Shown here: in pieces, positions 46,653-57,769 of the stretch | Layout: the number at the start of each line of letters is the position of its first letter | How positions within the stretch are numbered: the first letter of the stretch is position 1 | NCBI GenBank assembly: GCA_029224185.1 | Contig: CM055192.1 | Span: 310,001-374,000, forward strand | Direction: 5' to 3' | DNA: 64,000 bases | Origin: Karalla daura | Taxonomy: Eukaryota; Chordata; Actinopteri; Chaetodontiformes; Leiognathidae | The notes under the pieces: generated by a model | What the model was told of the DNA's origin: nothing | Databases searched by the model: none | What the model saw: only the letters and a program-made list of their open reading frames with translations | Translations under genes and position numbers: made by a program

Positions 46653-47213
46653 TGTAAAAGATTTTCTTAAAACTGTTCACACGGAATGAATAAGTTCACA
46701 TGTAGTGCTGTCATGTTTAATTCTTTTAAGTGGTATTTAAAAAGTGCAATAGTAACAATTGTCCTAGCTGTCATAGTAAATGCAAAAATAGGTTGAAGAT
46801 GCTCTTAGAAGAAATGTAGAAATATAATAGAAATAGAGGAGTAGAAGTATTTGGCATAGTGTAACTGATAGTAACAAGCAAAATGGTGGAAGGCAGTTGA
46901 AGAACTGCATTAGTAGGTTTTAGAGCGCAAAAAGTCCCGTTAACTTATTTTCAAGCGCTGAACCTTTTCGGGAGTCATGTTGAGTGTCAAGTGTCAAGCC
47001 TTGGTCATGAATTGTAAGTGAAGTCCAAGTCTGAATCTACCTAAGTCCCCAAAGCCCCCGACCTTATTTAATGTCATTTCAAAACTGTACATCCCGCAAC
47101 TATCACACAAAGACATGCACTGCCCCTTTGTTCCTCTCAAGATTCTGTTTTCTTTAGGTGACACATGAGCTGTAGCTAGATGCCCATAAAACTTTGGTAT
47201 CAAAAGAAAAAAA
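46653..47213. other. Non-coding stretch
   Basis: Nothing recognised. Confidence 0.45.
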
Positions 47214-47600
47214 ACCATCCATCCATCAATCCAGTACACACTGCACCCACTGTATACCTACTGGTGTCTTGGGGTGTGTTGGTGTCTATCTTCAGCTGAC
47301 ATAGGGTGGGGGGGGTGTCCTGGAAAAACAACTGACAGGTCTTCAGCCCATTATAGACACTATTCACTCTCTTACTCACACCTAGGGGCAATTTAGAGTC
47401 TGAAATTGGGCATAATGTATATTCTGTGGGGGAAAACCAGAGTATCCAGAGAGACACCCCCCCCACAGAGAGAGAGAGAGAACATATAAACTCTACACAG
47501 TAAATGGGCTGGAGTGGGACACAAACATGTGATCAAATTACTATGAACCACAAGCCAATAGTGCTCCCATGTGCCAAAATGAACCACTGACACCTTATAT
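47214..47600 (-). mobile_element. RTE-like LINE 3' end, minus strand
   Basis: CCATCCATCCATCAATCC is followed by CTGACAGGTCTTCAGCCCATTATAGAC, CTAGGGGCAATTTAGAGTCT, GGGGGAAAACCAGAGTATCC and GAACATATAAACTCTACACAG. It ends with TGAACCACAAGCCAATAGTGC. The order matches the fragments at 8.3 and 9.95 kb joined, making this the most complete copy of that 3' end in the window. Confidence 0.75.
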
Positions 47601-47774
47601 GTAGAAAACTGCCAAAACTTTTATCAATAATAGCTGTGCCGTTTACATATCTCTGTCATGAAAATCAACAGTGTAGCGGCACCACCACAAACTACACACA
47701 CAAAAACTAAAACCACAAACTAAAATCAAATCTTGTCTCGCTATCTACCATTTGAACAGGGTTTGAACTTACGG
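47601..47774. other. Non-coding spacer
   Basis: AAACTAAAACCACAAACTAAAA-rich sequence between two LINE pieces. Nothing else seen. Confidence 0.4.
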
Positions 47775-48480
47775 ACCACTTCCACCAGCTCCACCAGGAG
47801 GATCCCTGAGTGGTTCCTAGACCAGCCAAACCATAGATCTCTCCATCGTGTTCTGCGTCTGCCTCTGGGTCTCCTCCCTAGGGAGGTATCTAGTGCCCCG
47901 TTTCCAGTACATGGTACCAGCTCTACTCAGCTCTGCTCCGCTCGGCTCTGCCTGAATTCGTTTCCATTACAGAATAGTACCGCATTGCGAGTCTCCGCCC
48001 GTCACAGCGACGGAGGTAAACACGCTCATTGCGTGTTGCTGTGTCAAGCTTGAGTGCTTGTCAGTATCAAAGGACAGATTTCTCTGCACCTCCTCTACCG
48101 ACCAAGCTGTCTTGGTGGGTCATCATTATTCCCAAATATAAAAGATATAAAAGATATCCTGGACAGATACCCATATCACCTCAGCTCGCTCCTCTCAATT
48201 TTGAGGACCAGCAGCTCTGCTTTGTGCCTATCCGAGATGTCTGAGCTACTCGTTCTATCTCCTAGCCTAGCTACACTGTGCCGAAAACTCATTTCAGCTG
48301 CTTGTATCTGCAGTTTAGTTTTGTTGGTCACTATCCCATATCAGTTGCAACAGATGAGGGTTAGAACAGACATAGACTGGTAAATTGAGAGCTTCATCTC
48401 AGTGAAGAGCTCAGCATTAAGTAAGGCGCAGTGTTTGCACCACTGCATTCACTGCTCCAGTCTTTCTCTGAACCTGTTCC
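47775..48480 (-). mobile_element. RTE-like LINE coding-end remnant, minus strand, split by an insertion
   Basis: The minus strand over about 48180-48320 reads KLQIQAAEMSFRHSVARLGD followed by DISDRHKAELLVLKIERSEL. This is a diverged form of the C-terminal reverse transcriptase region of a widespread fish LINE (family form like IQAAEMSFLRRVAGLSLRD and EPLLLRIERSQLRW). The left part (47775-47890) continues the same element (antisense of the GGTCT-CTCC/CTGGTTCC part). Between them lies a 264-bp insertion. The flanking LINE reads through GGAGG-TATC-CTGGACAG once the insert is skipped. Confidence 0.8.
47891..48154. mobile_element. 264-bp insertion nested in the LINE
   Basis: The LINE sequence is interrupted at TATC (47887-47890) and resumes after a second TATC (48155-48158), so TATC is probably a 4-bp target duplication (a 2-bp TA duplication is also possible). 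The insert starts TAGTGCCCCGTTTCC and includes GGTACCAGCTCTACTCAGC, sequence familiar from fish DNA-transposon-derived repeats. No clear terminal inverted repeat is seen. Family not assigned. Confidence 0.65.
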
Positions 48481-48990
48481 ACTTCCATTGTAGTACACTT
48501 TTACTTCTATATTTTTAGTTCATAATTTTTATGAGCAGTGAGGGTAGATCATGGGGGTGAACCTAAACCATCACAAGGGGCTTAAATGGATAAGAGACTG
48601 GGCTGTTCTGCTTGTCTCAAGATAGTTAGTTCAGTCATGCATTCAGGCAAGGGCAGCAGGACAATAAGCAGGTAAACATGTTACATCATTACGTTTTAAC
48701 AAAATTGTTGTGAACTGTCCAATACCATGTCTGACAACTGTACCCATGATGTGATAGGGGAACTCCTCTGTATCTGTGGAGAGAAAGAAAAAGAAAGAAG
48801 TTTACAGCATCAAGGACCAGGAGGTTGGTGAGTTAATGCTATGTACTGTACAGTCCAGGTTTTACTGGTGTTCGCACGCGTGTATGAACAGGCATTAACC
48901 TGTTGTTTGCTGAGTTGGTGAGCTCGAGCCAGACAGACTTCAGTGGCTTCAGACTGGGAATTTGCAGGCTACTATTTGTGAAAGGGGCAA
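48481..48990. other. Non-coding stretch
   Basis: Nothing recognised beyond a short A/G-rich run near 48780-48800. Confidence 0.45.
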
Positions 48991-49240
48991 GAGAGTTCCT
49001 CTGACTCATACTGCTTCAAAGAACGCCAAGTGCATCTGATCCAAGCATGCGCCCCAACTTCCAAACAGCACAACAAGAAGGAGATGGTGACTGCTGTGCT
49101 CACCACTGCAGCAACAAGAAAGATGTGCAAAAGTTACCATTACAGCCTGTCACACATCTTAAACACCCTGCTCCATCTTCCTCCACATCTTCTCCTGGGA
49201 GTGGAAAACCAGAAAGAGTGCCAAAAGCTACAGAATAAAT
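48991..49240 (+). repeat. Direct repeat pair, copy 2 (unnamed family)
   Basis: Partner of 46366-46652. The frame at 49047-49238 ends KLPLQPVTHLKHPAPSSSTS like its partner, but differs in the middle, where this copy has CCAHHCSNKK. Similarity is best in the last 109 bases. Confidence 0.75.
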
Positions 49241-49519
49241 AACAGAGGTGGCAGTGGGGATGGGGTGGAGGGGGGCTATCTTCAAAAAGAATGCAAATTC
49301 TCCTAACACCCCTCGTCGGCATTGCCACTACACCCCACCACCACCAACTTTGTTCACATATTGATGTGCTCTGCAATCAACTTCTGCGAGGCGAGCCATC
49401 TTATGGGAAGAGAGGACAGGACAGAGAAGAGGGAGAAATAAAGTCAGAAGAAGAGGGGAAAATGGGGGTCCCAGATTATTTCTTCACTCAAACCCAACCA
49501 CTGCTTTCATTACTCCACC

Positions 49520-49800
49520 CCCCCCTCCCCAATTAGCCTCCTTGAGCTCATTTGCAAGTCAATGGCTGTGGCTGTAGGACTGGCGGCTTTGAGCCGCAGC
49601 GCCCCTGTGATCTCTGAGTCCTCCAGCCCCTCCACCCCTCACACACTGGATGCAAGTCTTCCTGACAATTAGTACAAAAGAGATTCATGCTCCATATAGC
49701 CAATACATTATTCATATTTTCTCCTCACTTAAATAAATCATAATGTTCTAGAGGGTTTTACTTAAACAACATGCTTTCTCCCCCTCACTTTCCCCGCTAG
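49520..49800. promoter_or_regulatory. Candidate enhancer-like segment
   Basis: Non-repeat sequence with CCCCAATTAGCC (near 49526), GACAATTAGTAC (near 49665), CATTATTCATATTT and TAAATAAATCATAATG. It reads like a conserved non-coding element. Inference only. Confidence 0.3.
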
Positions 49801-51130
49801 AGCCAACGCTCTCCACTAACATCCACACATAATCGTTCCGCAATGACCTTGCCCCACATTTAGGTCACTTCCTCAACAGCATGAGAGGAGCAGAGCCCCC
49901 CATACCTCCTTGAAGTTGATCATTATGAGTGTGAGAAAAGAGGACAGTTTGGCCAGAAGAAGACCCTCTCATATCTCAAAGGACATATCAGACCACACAC
50001 CATCAACTTCCAAGAATTTTGCAGTTTCATATTTATCGAAACAGCGCCCCACTTTTTGTTCATGCAGATTCAGTTATGAGGTTTCCGACTAATCAGGAGC
50101 ATTTCCCCAAGACACTTGTGTTGAAAGTCCTCCTGAGTTCTGACTGCCCCCTAAGAAAACAAGGCAAGGCTTCATCTTGAGGCCGGCAGGCTTCAGTGCC
50201 TCTTATGTCCTCTGTACGGATCTGTTAGCAGTGTTGTGCTGGACGAGCGCGGTCTGGATAGAGCAGAGCAGAGCAGAGCAGCTGTCTCAATGATTTAGCA
50301 GCCCTTTGTACTATTATTCATCTGACTGGAGGGAGTCTGTGTCCAGCTGAGGGCTTGCATCTTTTATGACCACTTGCAGCCCATTCAGACAAAGGTACTT
50401 CCATGGAATACTTTTGGGACCCACAGTACATGTATATTGATGTCAATGGCTGCATATTGATTTTGAACATCTTTATTTCATTGTGAGAAGGAGGAGACTT
50501 GCTATGCAAAGATTAGAATGTCTTGGGTTACCTTTTAAACAGTCTGTCTAGCATCTCCACTCTTGTTGACATAGATGTCATGAGGCATATGGTGTCATAT
50601 TTCCTGATGCATTTGTCATGTTAGTTAGTCTGTCAGTGTCTGACAGCCATCTCTTTGAGCTGCAAAATTCAGCGCTCTTTTGGAAAGTTACTCAGTGTGC
50701 CTGAAGGGACATAATCCCTCCTCTTTCCCAAAGAAGTTCTTTAGGCTCACTTTGGCTATTGTATATTTGAGTGTTTTATTCCAGCATGCAGACCAGGAGA
50801 TCTGAGGCTCCACGTAGACACAGCTGGCCTGTCGCTCGAGACTGGGTAGAAACAGGTAGCGCAATTAACTAGCAGAGAACATGTTTATCTGTCAGCCTAA
50901 AGACAGGATAGGATGGCTTAGAGAAGGGGGGGAGGTGGACACACTGGCCCTTTTAACTGCGTACAGGCTTTTAGACTATTTCACAGAACTCATTTTCAGA
51001 TACAAGAAGAGGAATGCCAGTGCTCCCATCAGCCTCCAACCCCACCATCACCCCACCCAATTAGGAAAAGAAACTCCCTTCATCAGCATTTATTACACCT
51101 ATTCAGTATTCTGGATGCTACTATCAGTTT
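49801..51130. other. Non-coding stretch
   Basis: No gene is recognised. A short (GAGCA)n array lies at 50260-50281. The frame at 50881-51141 has no known domain. Confidence 0.4.
50260..50281. repeat. (GAGCA)n, four units
   Basis: Pentanucleotide array seen directly. Confidence 0.92.
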
Positions 51131-51490
51131 TCCATAACTAGGCGGCACAAAGAGCAAATGCTCCATTTGGTATGATTTGTTGCCCCGCTTGACCACTTCT
51201 TTGTCTTGGCCAGGCTGCCTAAGTGCAGTGGAATGGGGCACCCCTGCTGTTTTATCAAGTCTGCTGAATCTCTAATGAAATAAGTGAGGGTGACAGTGAC
51301 AGCAGAGGGGAGCAGGGGGCGGGGGGGGGCTTCGGATTCAAATAAGGCAACAAACCGCCTTATTTGAATCATTTAAGCGAGATGCAATTACGGCCGCGCC
51401 TGCCGTGGAGGAAACTGTCCATTTTAAAGGCAACACAAATCAATGAGCACAGCCATGGTGATGTGTTTGACAGAAGTGCCTGTTAGTGGT
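51131..51490. promoter_or_regulatory. Candidate regulatory segment containing a perfect hairpin
   Basis: Mixed, non-repeat sequence with a G-rich run (51316-51329), a 14-bp perfect inverted repeat and GCAATTACGGCCGCGCC directly after it. The CpG-bearing segment near 51390 is unusual for this window. Inference only. Confidence 0.3.
51335..51370. repeat. Hairpin, 14-bp perfect arms, 8-base loop
   Basis: GATTCAAATAAGGC (51335-51348) pairs perfectly with 51357-51370, with loop AACAAACC. Confidence 0.93.
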
Positions 51491-52459
51491 ATACAGCTGC
51501 TCCCGAGGATCATTACACACCCTGTAGACAATACATTATCACCAAAAGAGAGGAATGAAAACAGAGCAGTGGGAGGCGAAGGGAAACATTTGGCCAGCTA
51601 TATCATGACTTTAGATGCCCATTTGGAGATGTGAAATAATAAATGACATATATATAACATTTGCTCACTTTAAATATCTAAAAAACCTCTCTGTACATTC
51701 CGATTGTTCAAGTTGTCCCTCTCATCCATGTAATGTACTTATAGATAGACTGAGATAAATTTCAATATGGTTTATGAAATGTGTCTATCAAAAGCTTGTT
51801 AAAGTAAAGCAAATGTATCGCCTTTTTGGAGCTTAGGCTTGATATAATTGCTTGGTCTATTATCTAGCTTTTATCTTATTGTGCATATTACATTTCCTTC
51901 CTTCCTCTGTTGTGTAGGACTAGGTGTTACTAGGGATAGTAACACCTAGTCCTACACACATCGACACACATCTTTTCCTTGAAGTAAAAGACAAAATATG
52001 CAGTGTTTTAAGAACTGCATTTAACTACAAAATATGGGTAGTTTATTTGATTCTTTATTCATTTTTGTCTCGCCTCCTCCATTGCATTTCACAGCGAAAC
52101 ATCCTTACAGCATTAAATGTACTTGAGTGCTTGAGATCCAGTCTCACCTGCAGATTCAGATTTTTGCTACAAACGTATGATAAATAAATCATTCATAAAT
52201 AATAACTTCATATATTTATGCATTGCTGGAGAATGAACTCTCCACTAATAGTTCTAAATAAAGCTGGTATAACTACTTGATAGTTCATTCTTATCCATTA
52301 ATGCATCAGAACAGCCATTGTGGTACAGCCAAGAAATTCAATGTTGTTGATTCTATTTACTGGCCATTTTCAAGGCTGTTTAGATTGCATCATTGTTAGA
52401 GTTTGTTCTGATATGGCCGACATGTCAGATGGGGAAAAAAAAAAGCCGTCGCCTTACAG
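51491..52459. other. Non-coding AT-rich stretch with one hairpin
   Basis: No gene recognised. The perfect hairpin at 51911-51958 is listed separately; the frame at 51924-52187 begins inside it. Confidence 0.42.
51911..51958. repeat. Hairpin, 22-bp perfect arms, 4-base loop
   Basis: The arm at 51911-51932 (beginning TGTGTAGGACTAGGTG) pairs without mismatch with 51937-51958; the loop is GGGA. It is the strongest inverted repeat in the window. The short loop and perfect stem do not fit a miRNA precursor well, which usually has a longer imperfect stem. Confidence 0.95.
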
Positions 52460-52700
52460 CAAGTGGTCTCTGGTTCTCTCAAGGCCTTTTTGAGCAAAGT
52501 TTCAATGTGCATGCGAATGTGTTTGTGCATGGGTTTCATCCAGGCATTTCCCTCTCCTCCCACATTCCAAAAGCACACTGTATATTAAGATCCCATATAA
52601 ACTCTGAATTGCCCCTACATATTAGCATGACACTGAAATGGTGTGCTTGTGCCCTGCAATGGACTGGCAGCCTCTCCTGGGTGTATTTTTTGCTTTTGCC
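52460..52700 (+). mobile_element. RTE-like LINE 3'-region fragment, plus strand
   Basis: In order: TCAATGTGCATGCGAATGTG, GGGTTTCATCCAGGCATTTC, CCTCCCACATTCCAAAAGCAC, CTGAATTGCCCCTACATATT, then CTGCAATGGACTGGCAGCC and TCTCCTGGGTGTA. This is the reverse complement of the LINE 3'-end order at 47.2 kb, well diverged. Confidence 0.68.
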
Positions 52701-53635
52701 TTGTGCGTTACGGATGCACAATAGCTATCGCTATTAATGATTATCAGCCAGGTATTGGAAAAAATAATGTCACAAGTCAGATAATTCAATTTTTGGACAA
52801 CACAAATACAGTATTCAATAGATGTTCAACTGAAGCTCTAAAACGGGTGAAAAAGCATGGATTTCACCACATCTAATCTAATAAGTCACATGAGGTTTCA
52901 CCATCACAGAAACAGTATGGAAAGACTATGGGGACGGTAAAGCTGCAGCAGCTCACACCAGTCAACGTAAACACTAGAGCCAGCAATAAGGTGTCTAAAG
53001 CTGGTCTTCTGCTGATCAATAAAGCATTTGAGGCACTGAGTTTTCCTTCGTTTCTTTTGTTTTTTGACCGATGCAGCGAGGGAAAATAAAAACATTTTCT
53101 AAAGTGTTTTTGTTGTGATTACACTAGCAATGTTGATTAGACTACTTTGATCACTCAAAGGGAGAACTATAATATTTACTTTATCTTTACCCACTACAGT
53201 TTTGTCTTTCTTTATATCAGGTGTGCATATATAAACAAAAACTATAACTATCGGTTATCAGTCATCAGTATTGGTTATGAGATATAGTAAGTTAGCACCA
53301 TTGGGAAGTGTTCAACATTGGTAACATGAAGAAAAGAAGTCATCAAGCATCCTTACAATGGGTGTTGGGATAGGCTTCATCAGAACCCTGCAACACTGTT
53401 GGGTACAAAGCCGGTGAAATAACTGATGGGTGGATGTTTCTAATAACAATACATTCATATGTATTGGTCCTCTCACAGAAATAAAATGCATAGTGCTTCA
53501 CAACATTAAAACAAGCAATGAAATAGAGGAAATAAAACACTAAAAAGACAATCAACCATTGACCACATACAAACGACCAAGGCAAGGACAACAAAAGGAA
53601 CATTCCAAGACAGAGGTACTGAAATATATGTGTAT
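52701..53635. other. Non-coding stretch, possible DNA-transposon remnant
   Basis: ACGGATGCACAATAGCTATCG near 52708 and ATCGGTTATCAGTCATCAGT near 53249 recall the ends of some fish hAT elements (GGATGCACCGAT-type), but neither a matching inverted end nor a target duplication can be shown. No gene recognised. Confidence 0.35.
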
Positions 53636-53639
53636 TTAG

Positions 53640-54830
53640 TTGTTTTCAAAATGCTTCTGTGGAGATCATGACCTCAGTAGAAGAGAGTTCCAAAGGGTTG
53701 CAGCTACAGGGGTAGGTTGCTTTTGTTTCCAAGAGTGCGGGACAACCAGTTGGCCAACTGGTGTACAGGGGTGGAGAAGGTCATGAATGTTTTCAGGAGC
53801 TTGGTCGTGGAGAGCTCTTTATGTAATAGTCAGCTCTTTATAAAGGGTTCTGAACGGAAGTGAAAGTCAGTGTCAGTGGGTCAATGGGTATGATGCGTGG
53901 CATCCTGTTGGATTTGTTTTGCAACATAGCAACAGCATTCAGGCTAATTTGTAGACATTTTAGAGTTCTGCTCAAGCAGGTACAAGGATAATTGCAGTCA
54001 TCCATGTTTGAAGAGACAAAATCATGAATAGTCTCCAGCTCAGATGGTGACACACAACAGACCTGCACTCAGTAATATTTTCAAGCTGTAAAAAACATGT
54101 CTGTGCTAATGATTTAATATGTTTTCCAAAGTGCATGGTCTCAAAGATAACGGCAACATTTCTTAATTATGGTTGTGTAGCTAGGGGAAGAAACACAATA
54201 GGCTGGGCAACTTTGTAGGCTATATTTTTTAGTTACAATCATCTGAAATTCTGTAATCTGTTTAACATTGTAGGAATCTGGTAGACATCCAATCCCTCAT
54301 GGTGCTCGAACAATTCAGAAAGATTAAGAGTTTGTCTTTTTCTGGTTTACAAGAGATGTATGATTGAATATCTTTAGCATACCAGTGAAAGGAAACACCT
54401 CTGAATTTGCTAACAATGTGTGACCTAATTGAAGCTTGCATAGTGAGCATAATATACTGTAGGTCCCAGGACAGAATCTTGATGAGCACCACAGGAAAGT
54501 GAAACATTTTCATACAGATGGGAACTGACGCAGAAGAACTCTCATCTAAGACAAGACAAGACGAAAACTACTCCTGGGTACTCCCTGAGACACAAACCAT
54601 TGTCTAAGCCTCTTGATCAAGAAGTGTTCAGTGTTGAAAGCTGCACTGTAGCAGTGCCAGGACAGAGCTCTCCCACACATCAGAGGACGTCATTACGTCA
54701 TCCGTTACTCTCTGCAGAATTGTAGTTTTTAAGGAATGCTTCTAATGGAGACCCGACTGGAATTTCTCTAAAATGATGGGATCAGCCAGCATAGCAGCAA
54801 GCTGTCTGGTAGCAAAATTCTTTTTTTTTT
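53640..54830 (-). mobile_element. LINE remnant C, L2-like, minus strand
   Basis: A 5'-truncated non-LTR retrotransposon. On the minus strand, SAAFNTEHFLIKRLRQWF (near 54600-54660; family SAAFDTVDHxILLxRL) is followed by the catalytic region, then ELETIHDFVSSNMDDCNYP (near 54020; family FISSRLDYCN) and RALHDQAPENIHDLL (near 53790). It ends at about 53640 in a VAATLWNSLLLR-type block. Stops and shifts make it inactive. Its motifs differ from LINEs A and B. Confidence 0.87.
54262..54513 (-). pseudogene. Reverse transcriptase palm fragment of LINE C, catalytic box YAKD
   Basis: The 83-residue open stretch includes VSFHWYAKDIQSYISCKPE and MRDWMSTRFLQC, aligning with the L2-type palm (ISFHCYADDTQLYI and IKNWMSxNFLKL). 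The first catalytic aspartate of YADD is lysine here (YAKD, codons at 54370-54381), so the enzyme would be dead even without the frame breaks around it. Confidence 0.85.
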
Positions 54831-55360
54831 TGTGGATGGGGCTGTATTATTGAACTGATGCATCAATGTTTGTATTTTTCAGAAGGGTTTTGACTGATTG
54901 TTTGCAATCAGCATCTGTCCAGATGTAGAGTATTTTCATAGTTTTTAGGGTTAGGTTCTCTAATATTTTCTCAACAACGTTTTAAGCAAAAGCTGGGGTA
55001 TGGCTGTAACAATATATGAATTTTGGGCACACAGAAAGAGCCCATAAAAGAAGATCAAATAGACATTATAAAAATTAATTACAAAAAAACCCCATTTTTA
55101 AATACTTACAGTTTAAAGGAAAAAAAAGAAAAAAACTGCATGGCAGTTAAATATTGTTTGGATAATGGCAAGTCCTCATGTGTAATGAGATGGAAGGAAG
55201 AGTGGAGGAAATAAGGTTGCCTACTATGTCAGTTTTGTGGGATTTAGGCTTTTCCATTTAGTTAGTCTTTACATTAGATGAGCTTCAGTAGCATCCAAGC
55301 CGAGTGTTGGATATAACTTTGACTCAGCCCAGCACCTTTGAGACACGTCAGGCACCAGTG
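54831..55360. other. Non-coding AT-rich stretch
   Basis: Nothing recognised. Confidence 0.45.
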
Positions 55361-55361
55361 C

Positions 55362-55389
55362 CCTCTCTCTCTCTCTCATTTTGTCTCTC

Positions 55390-55420
<31 letters not shown>

Positions 55421-55435
55421 ATCATTTTCTCTTTG

Positions 55436-55505
<70 letters not shown>
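55362..55505. repeat. (CT)n array, 144 bp, interrupted
   Basis: CT runs at 55362-55377 and 55385-55420, then a pure run from about 55441 to 55504. Low-complexity Leu-Ser and Arg-Glu frames on the two strands are translations of the array. Confidence 0.96.
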
Positions 55506-55508
<3 letters not shown>

Positions 55509-56180
55509 GCCTGAGGATAAGGCCATCTGGTGTACGTTGGTGGAGCCAGGCACACTGACTAGAGTCATAGCAGGCCAGGCCAGTCTGTGTACTGGAACAC
55601 AACTCACTTTGTATATTGCCTCGGTTTGGCCACAGAGCCTGGTCGATCCCCCAGCAGAACATTTTACATTTGGAACACTCCTCATTTACACTTGTACAGA
55701 CAAGCTACACAGTGGCCGAGGAGTGGCATGATGAATAAAATTATCATACCAAAATTGCGGTGAAATTACCCGTTCCTCTGTGCATACATCGGCCTCCTCT
55801 TGTGGAGAGTGGGATGGGGGGAGGTAGACGCTGGGGATTGAGAAGCAACTGTGAGAACTTGTCAGAGGAAATTAGAGGAGGTGTCTGGACCATAGACTCA
55901 CTGGCTGGAAAACAAGAATCAGAGGATAGACCCCCATACTTCTGTCCAGCCATGTGTAAAAGAAAAGAATCTCTTTCTTCTATCAGCTTTCCTGGCTGTT
56001 TTTTCCTTGACTAGTCAGTGAGTAGAGCTTGAAACTGTCAAGGGTCTGTGGTATCAACATTACCTTCTTATGGCACGGCCCACTAGGAAGCGGTTTGGTT
56101 TAGAATATGCATGTCTGGCAGCTAAACACTCTTCTATTTCCAGGGCAGACCCTCTCTGTACCTGATGCCCATCGTGTGTA
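55506..56180. other. Non-coding stretch
   Basis: No recognised gene or repeat. Short frames at 55744-56014 overlap on both strands. Confidence 0.42.
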
Positions 56181-56830
56181 TGGCTATCTATAGGGGACAG
56201 TGGCTGGCCATTGGCGCTCCATGCAGGTCCACCCCTCATCTATCAGTGACACTACTGGCTGACAGAGCACTTATTCACGCTCACTCATGAATATTCAATT
56301 TATTCTTACTTCAAGGGTACAAAAGACGTATCTATACACAGGAGAGCACGGGATCATCTCTATCTCTCTTTCTCTCTCTCTCCCTCTCCCTTTTCTTGTT
56401 TCGTGCCATATCTTTATGTTTTCCCTCTCCCTCTGCCATCCTCTTTATACATGTACATCCTAAACATCGGCGGCAATATGCAGGTCTTAATTTCATGCGC
56501 ATGTTTCATTAGAGGTGCCGACCAGGAGACATTTTTTCCCTGACACTTTGAGCAATCCAACAAAATCCTGCACCGTTTGCGAGAAGGAAAAATCCCATTT
56601 GTCCTTTGTCAGCACAAACACTTTAATTTGAGGCTTTCACTCCTGAGTAAGCAGCAGATCTCCTCAGAAGCCCAGAGAGACACAGGAAATGCATGTGGGT
56701 CCTTCAATCTTTCTCTCATCAGCAGAGGCACACCTCATTCCGCGTGGCCTCCATGTCTTTATCAGTCAGTGGGGGCATGCATAAGTCAAAAGGAGAGGGG
56801 AAGTGCAGGTGTGTCAGCGTGTAAATAACC
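56181..56830. promoter_or_regulatory. Candidate regulatory, non-repeat stretch
   Basis: Includes CTCATGAATATTCAATTTATTC near 56284, a CT-rich interruption near 56360-56390, and TCTTAATTTCATGCGCATG near 56484. No transposon motif. The frame at 56577-56828 has no known domain. Enhancer-like by composition only. Confidence 0.25.
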
Positions 56831-57769
56831 ATCATGACCAGAGGTCACACTATTGGTCTTAAAATGCTGCCTTATGCAATAACCACATATTTTGCTACAC
56901 TCTGAAAGACAATTCCAGACATGAACAAGCCAGGCATTTATGCACTGTTAAAATGACATCATAGTGTCTACTTTAATGATTTGGATGAATGTATGTATGA
57001 TGCAGTCACTCGAAGCAATAGTTGAAAGTACTGAAGCTGAGAATAGCCATGTATTTATTTTTTTTCATTTTACTGTCATTTTCTCTTGATCATGATTTAT
57101 TATTTCATGATCTCTATATAACAAAGCCTGTTTTCCCATTATAATGCAGTAACATATTTTATTATCATCGATGTGCCATTTCTGCCTGTGTTAAACCTTG
57201 GCCGATACACTTCCTGATGGATACACTTCCCAATAATAGATACTCCTCTATCTCCTCCTTGACTCTTTCCTCAGTGTTCTGTATGTTTGAATCTATGTAT
57301 GAAAGGATGTGTGCATCTGTGAATATATACCTCAGTATACTGTATATTGTGTGTATGTACTGTATGTGGGATGGGAGGGTACTATTTATTTGAAGTTGTC
57401 TTTTGTTGTGTAAAGCGCCTTTGGCTGTTTCCTTCAGCATTTATTTATAAAGCACTTTATAAAGTGCAATAAAGCACTTTATAAAGGTAAAGTGTTTCAT
57501 GAATAAAGTTTTAATTGACTGACATTGGCATCCAAAGGTGGAAATTGGGATGATGGACCAAACCAGCAAATAATCATCAGCACAAAAGTTTCTGTTATGT
57601 TGAGAAAACAAAATAGAGGAATGTGTTATTGCACGAAAACTGACTTTGTTATATTAAGAGAACAAAATAAATCAATGTGTTAACAAGAGAAACAGCCGAG
57701 ATAACAATATATTATGTCTGTAAGTCTTTATCACCAGAAAATGTCAGTAAAGTAAAGAAAAGTGTGTGA
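56831..57769. other. Non-coding stretch with L2-tail-like palindrome
   Basis: About 57410-57500 has GTAAAGCGCC and repeated AAAGCACTTTATAAAG. GCACTTTATAAAGTGC at 57452-57467 is a perfect 16-base palindrome. This recalls L2-type LINE 3' tails, but no LINE body precedes it. No gene recognised. Confidence 0.45.

Noticed and set aside
51911..51958. microRNA precursor or rho-independent type terminator
   Set aside because: The four-base loop and 48-base length do not fit a miRNA precursor, and bacterial terminators are irrelevant in vertebrate DNA.
52708..53285. hAT element with GGATGCACAATAGC and ATCGGTTATCAG ends
   Set aside because: The two ends do not form inverted repeats and no 8-bp duplication is seen.
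55348..55685. Arg-Glu or Leu-Ser repeat proteins on the two strands
   Set aside because: Translations of the (CT)n array.
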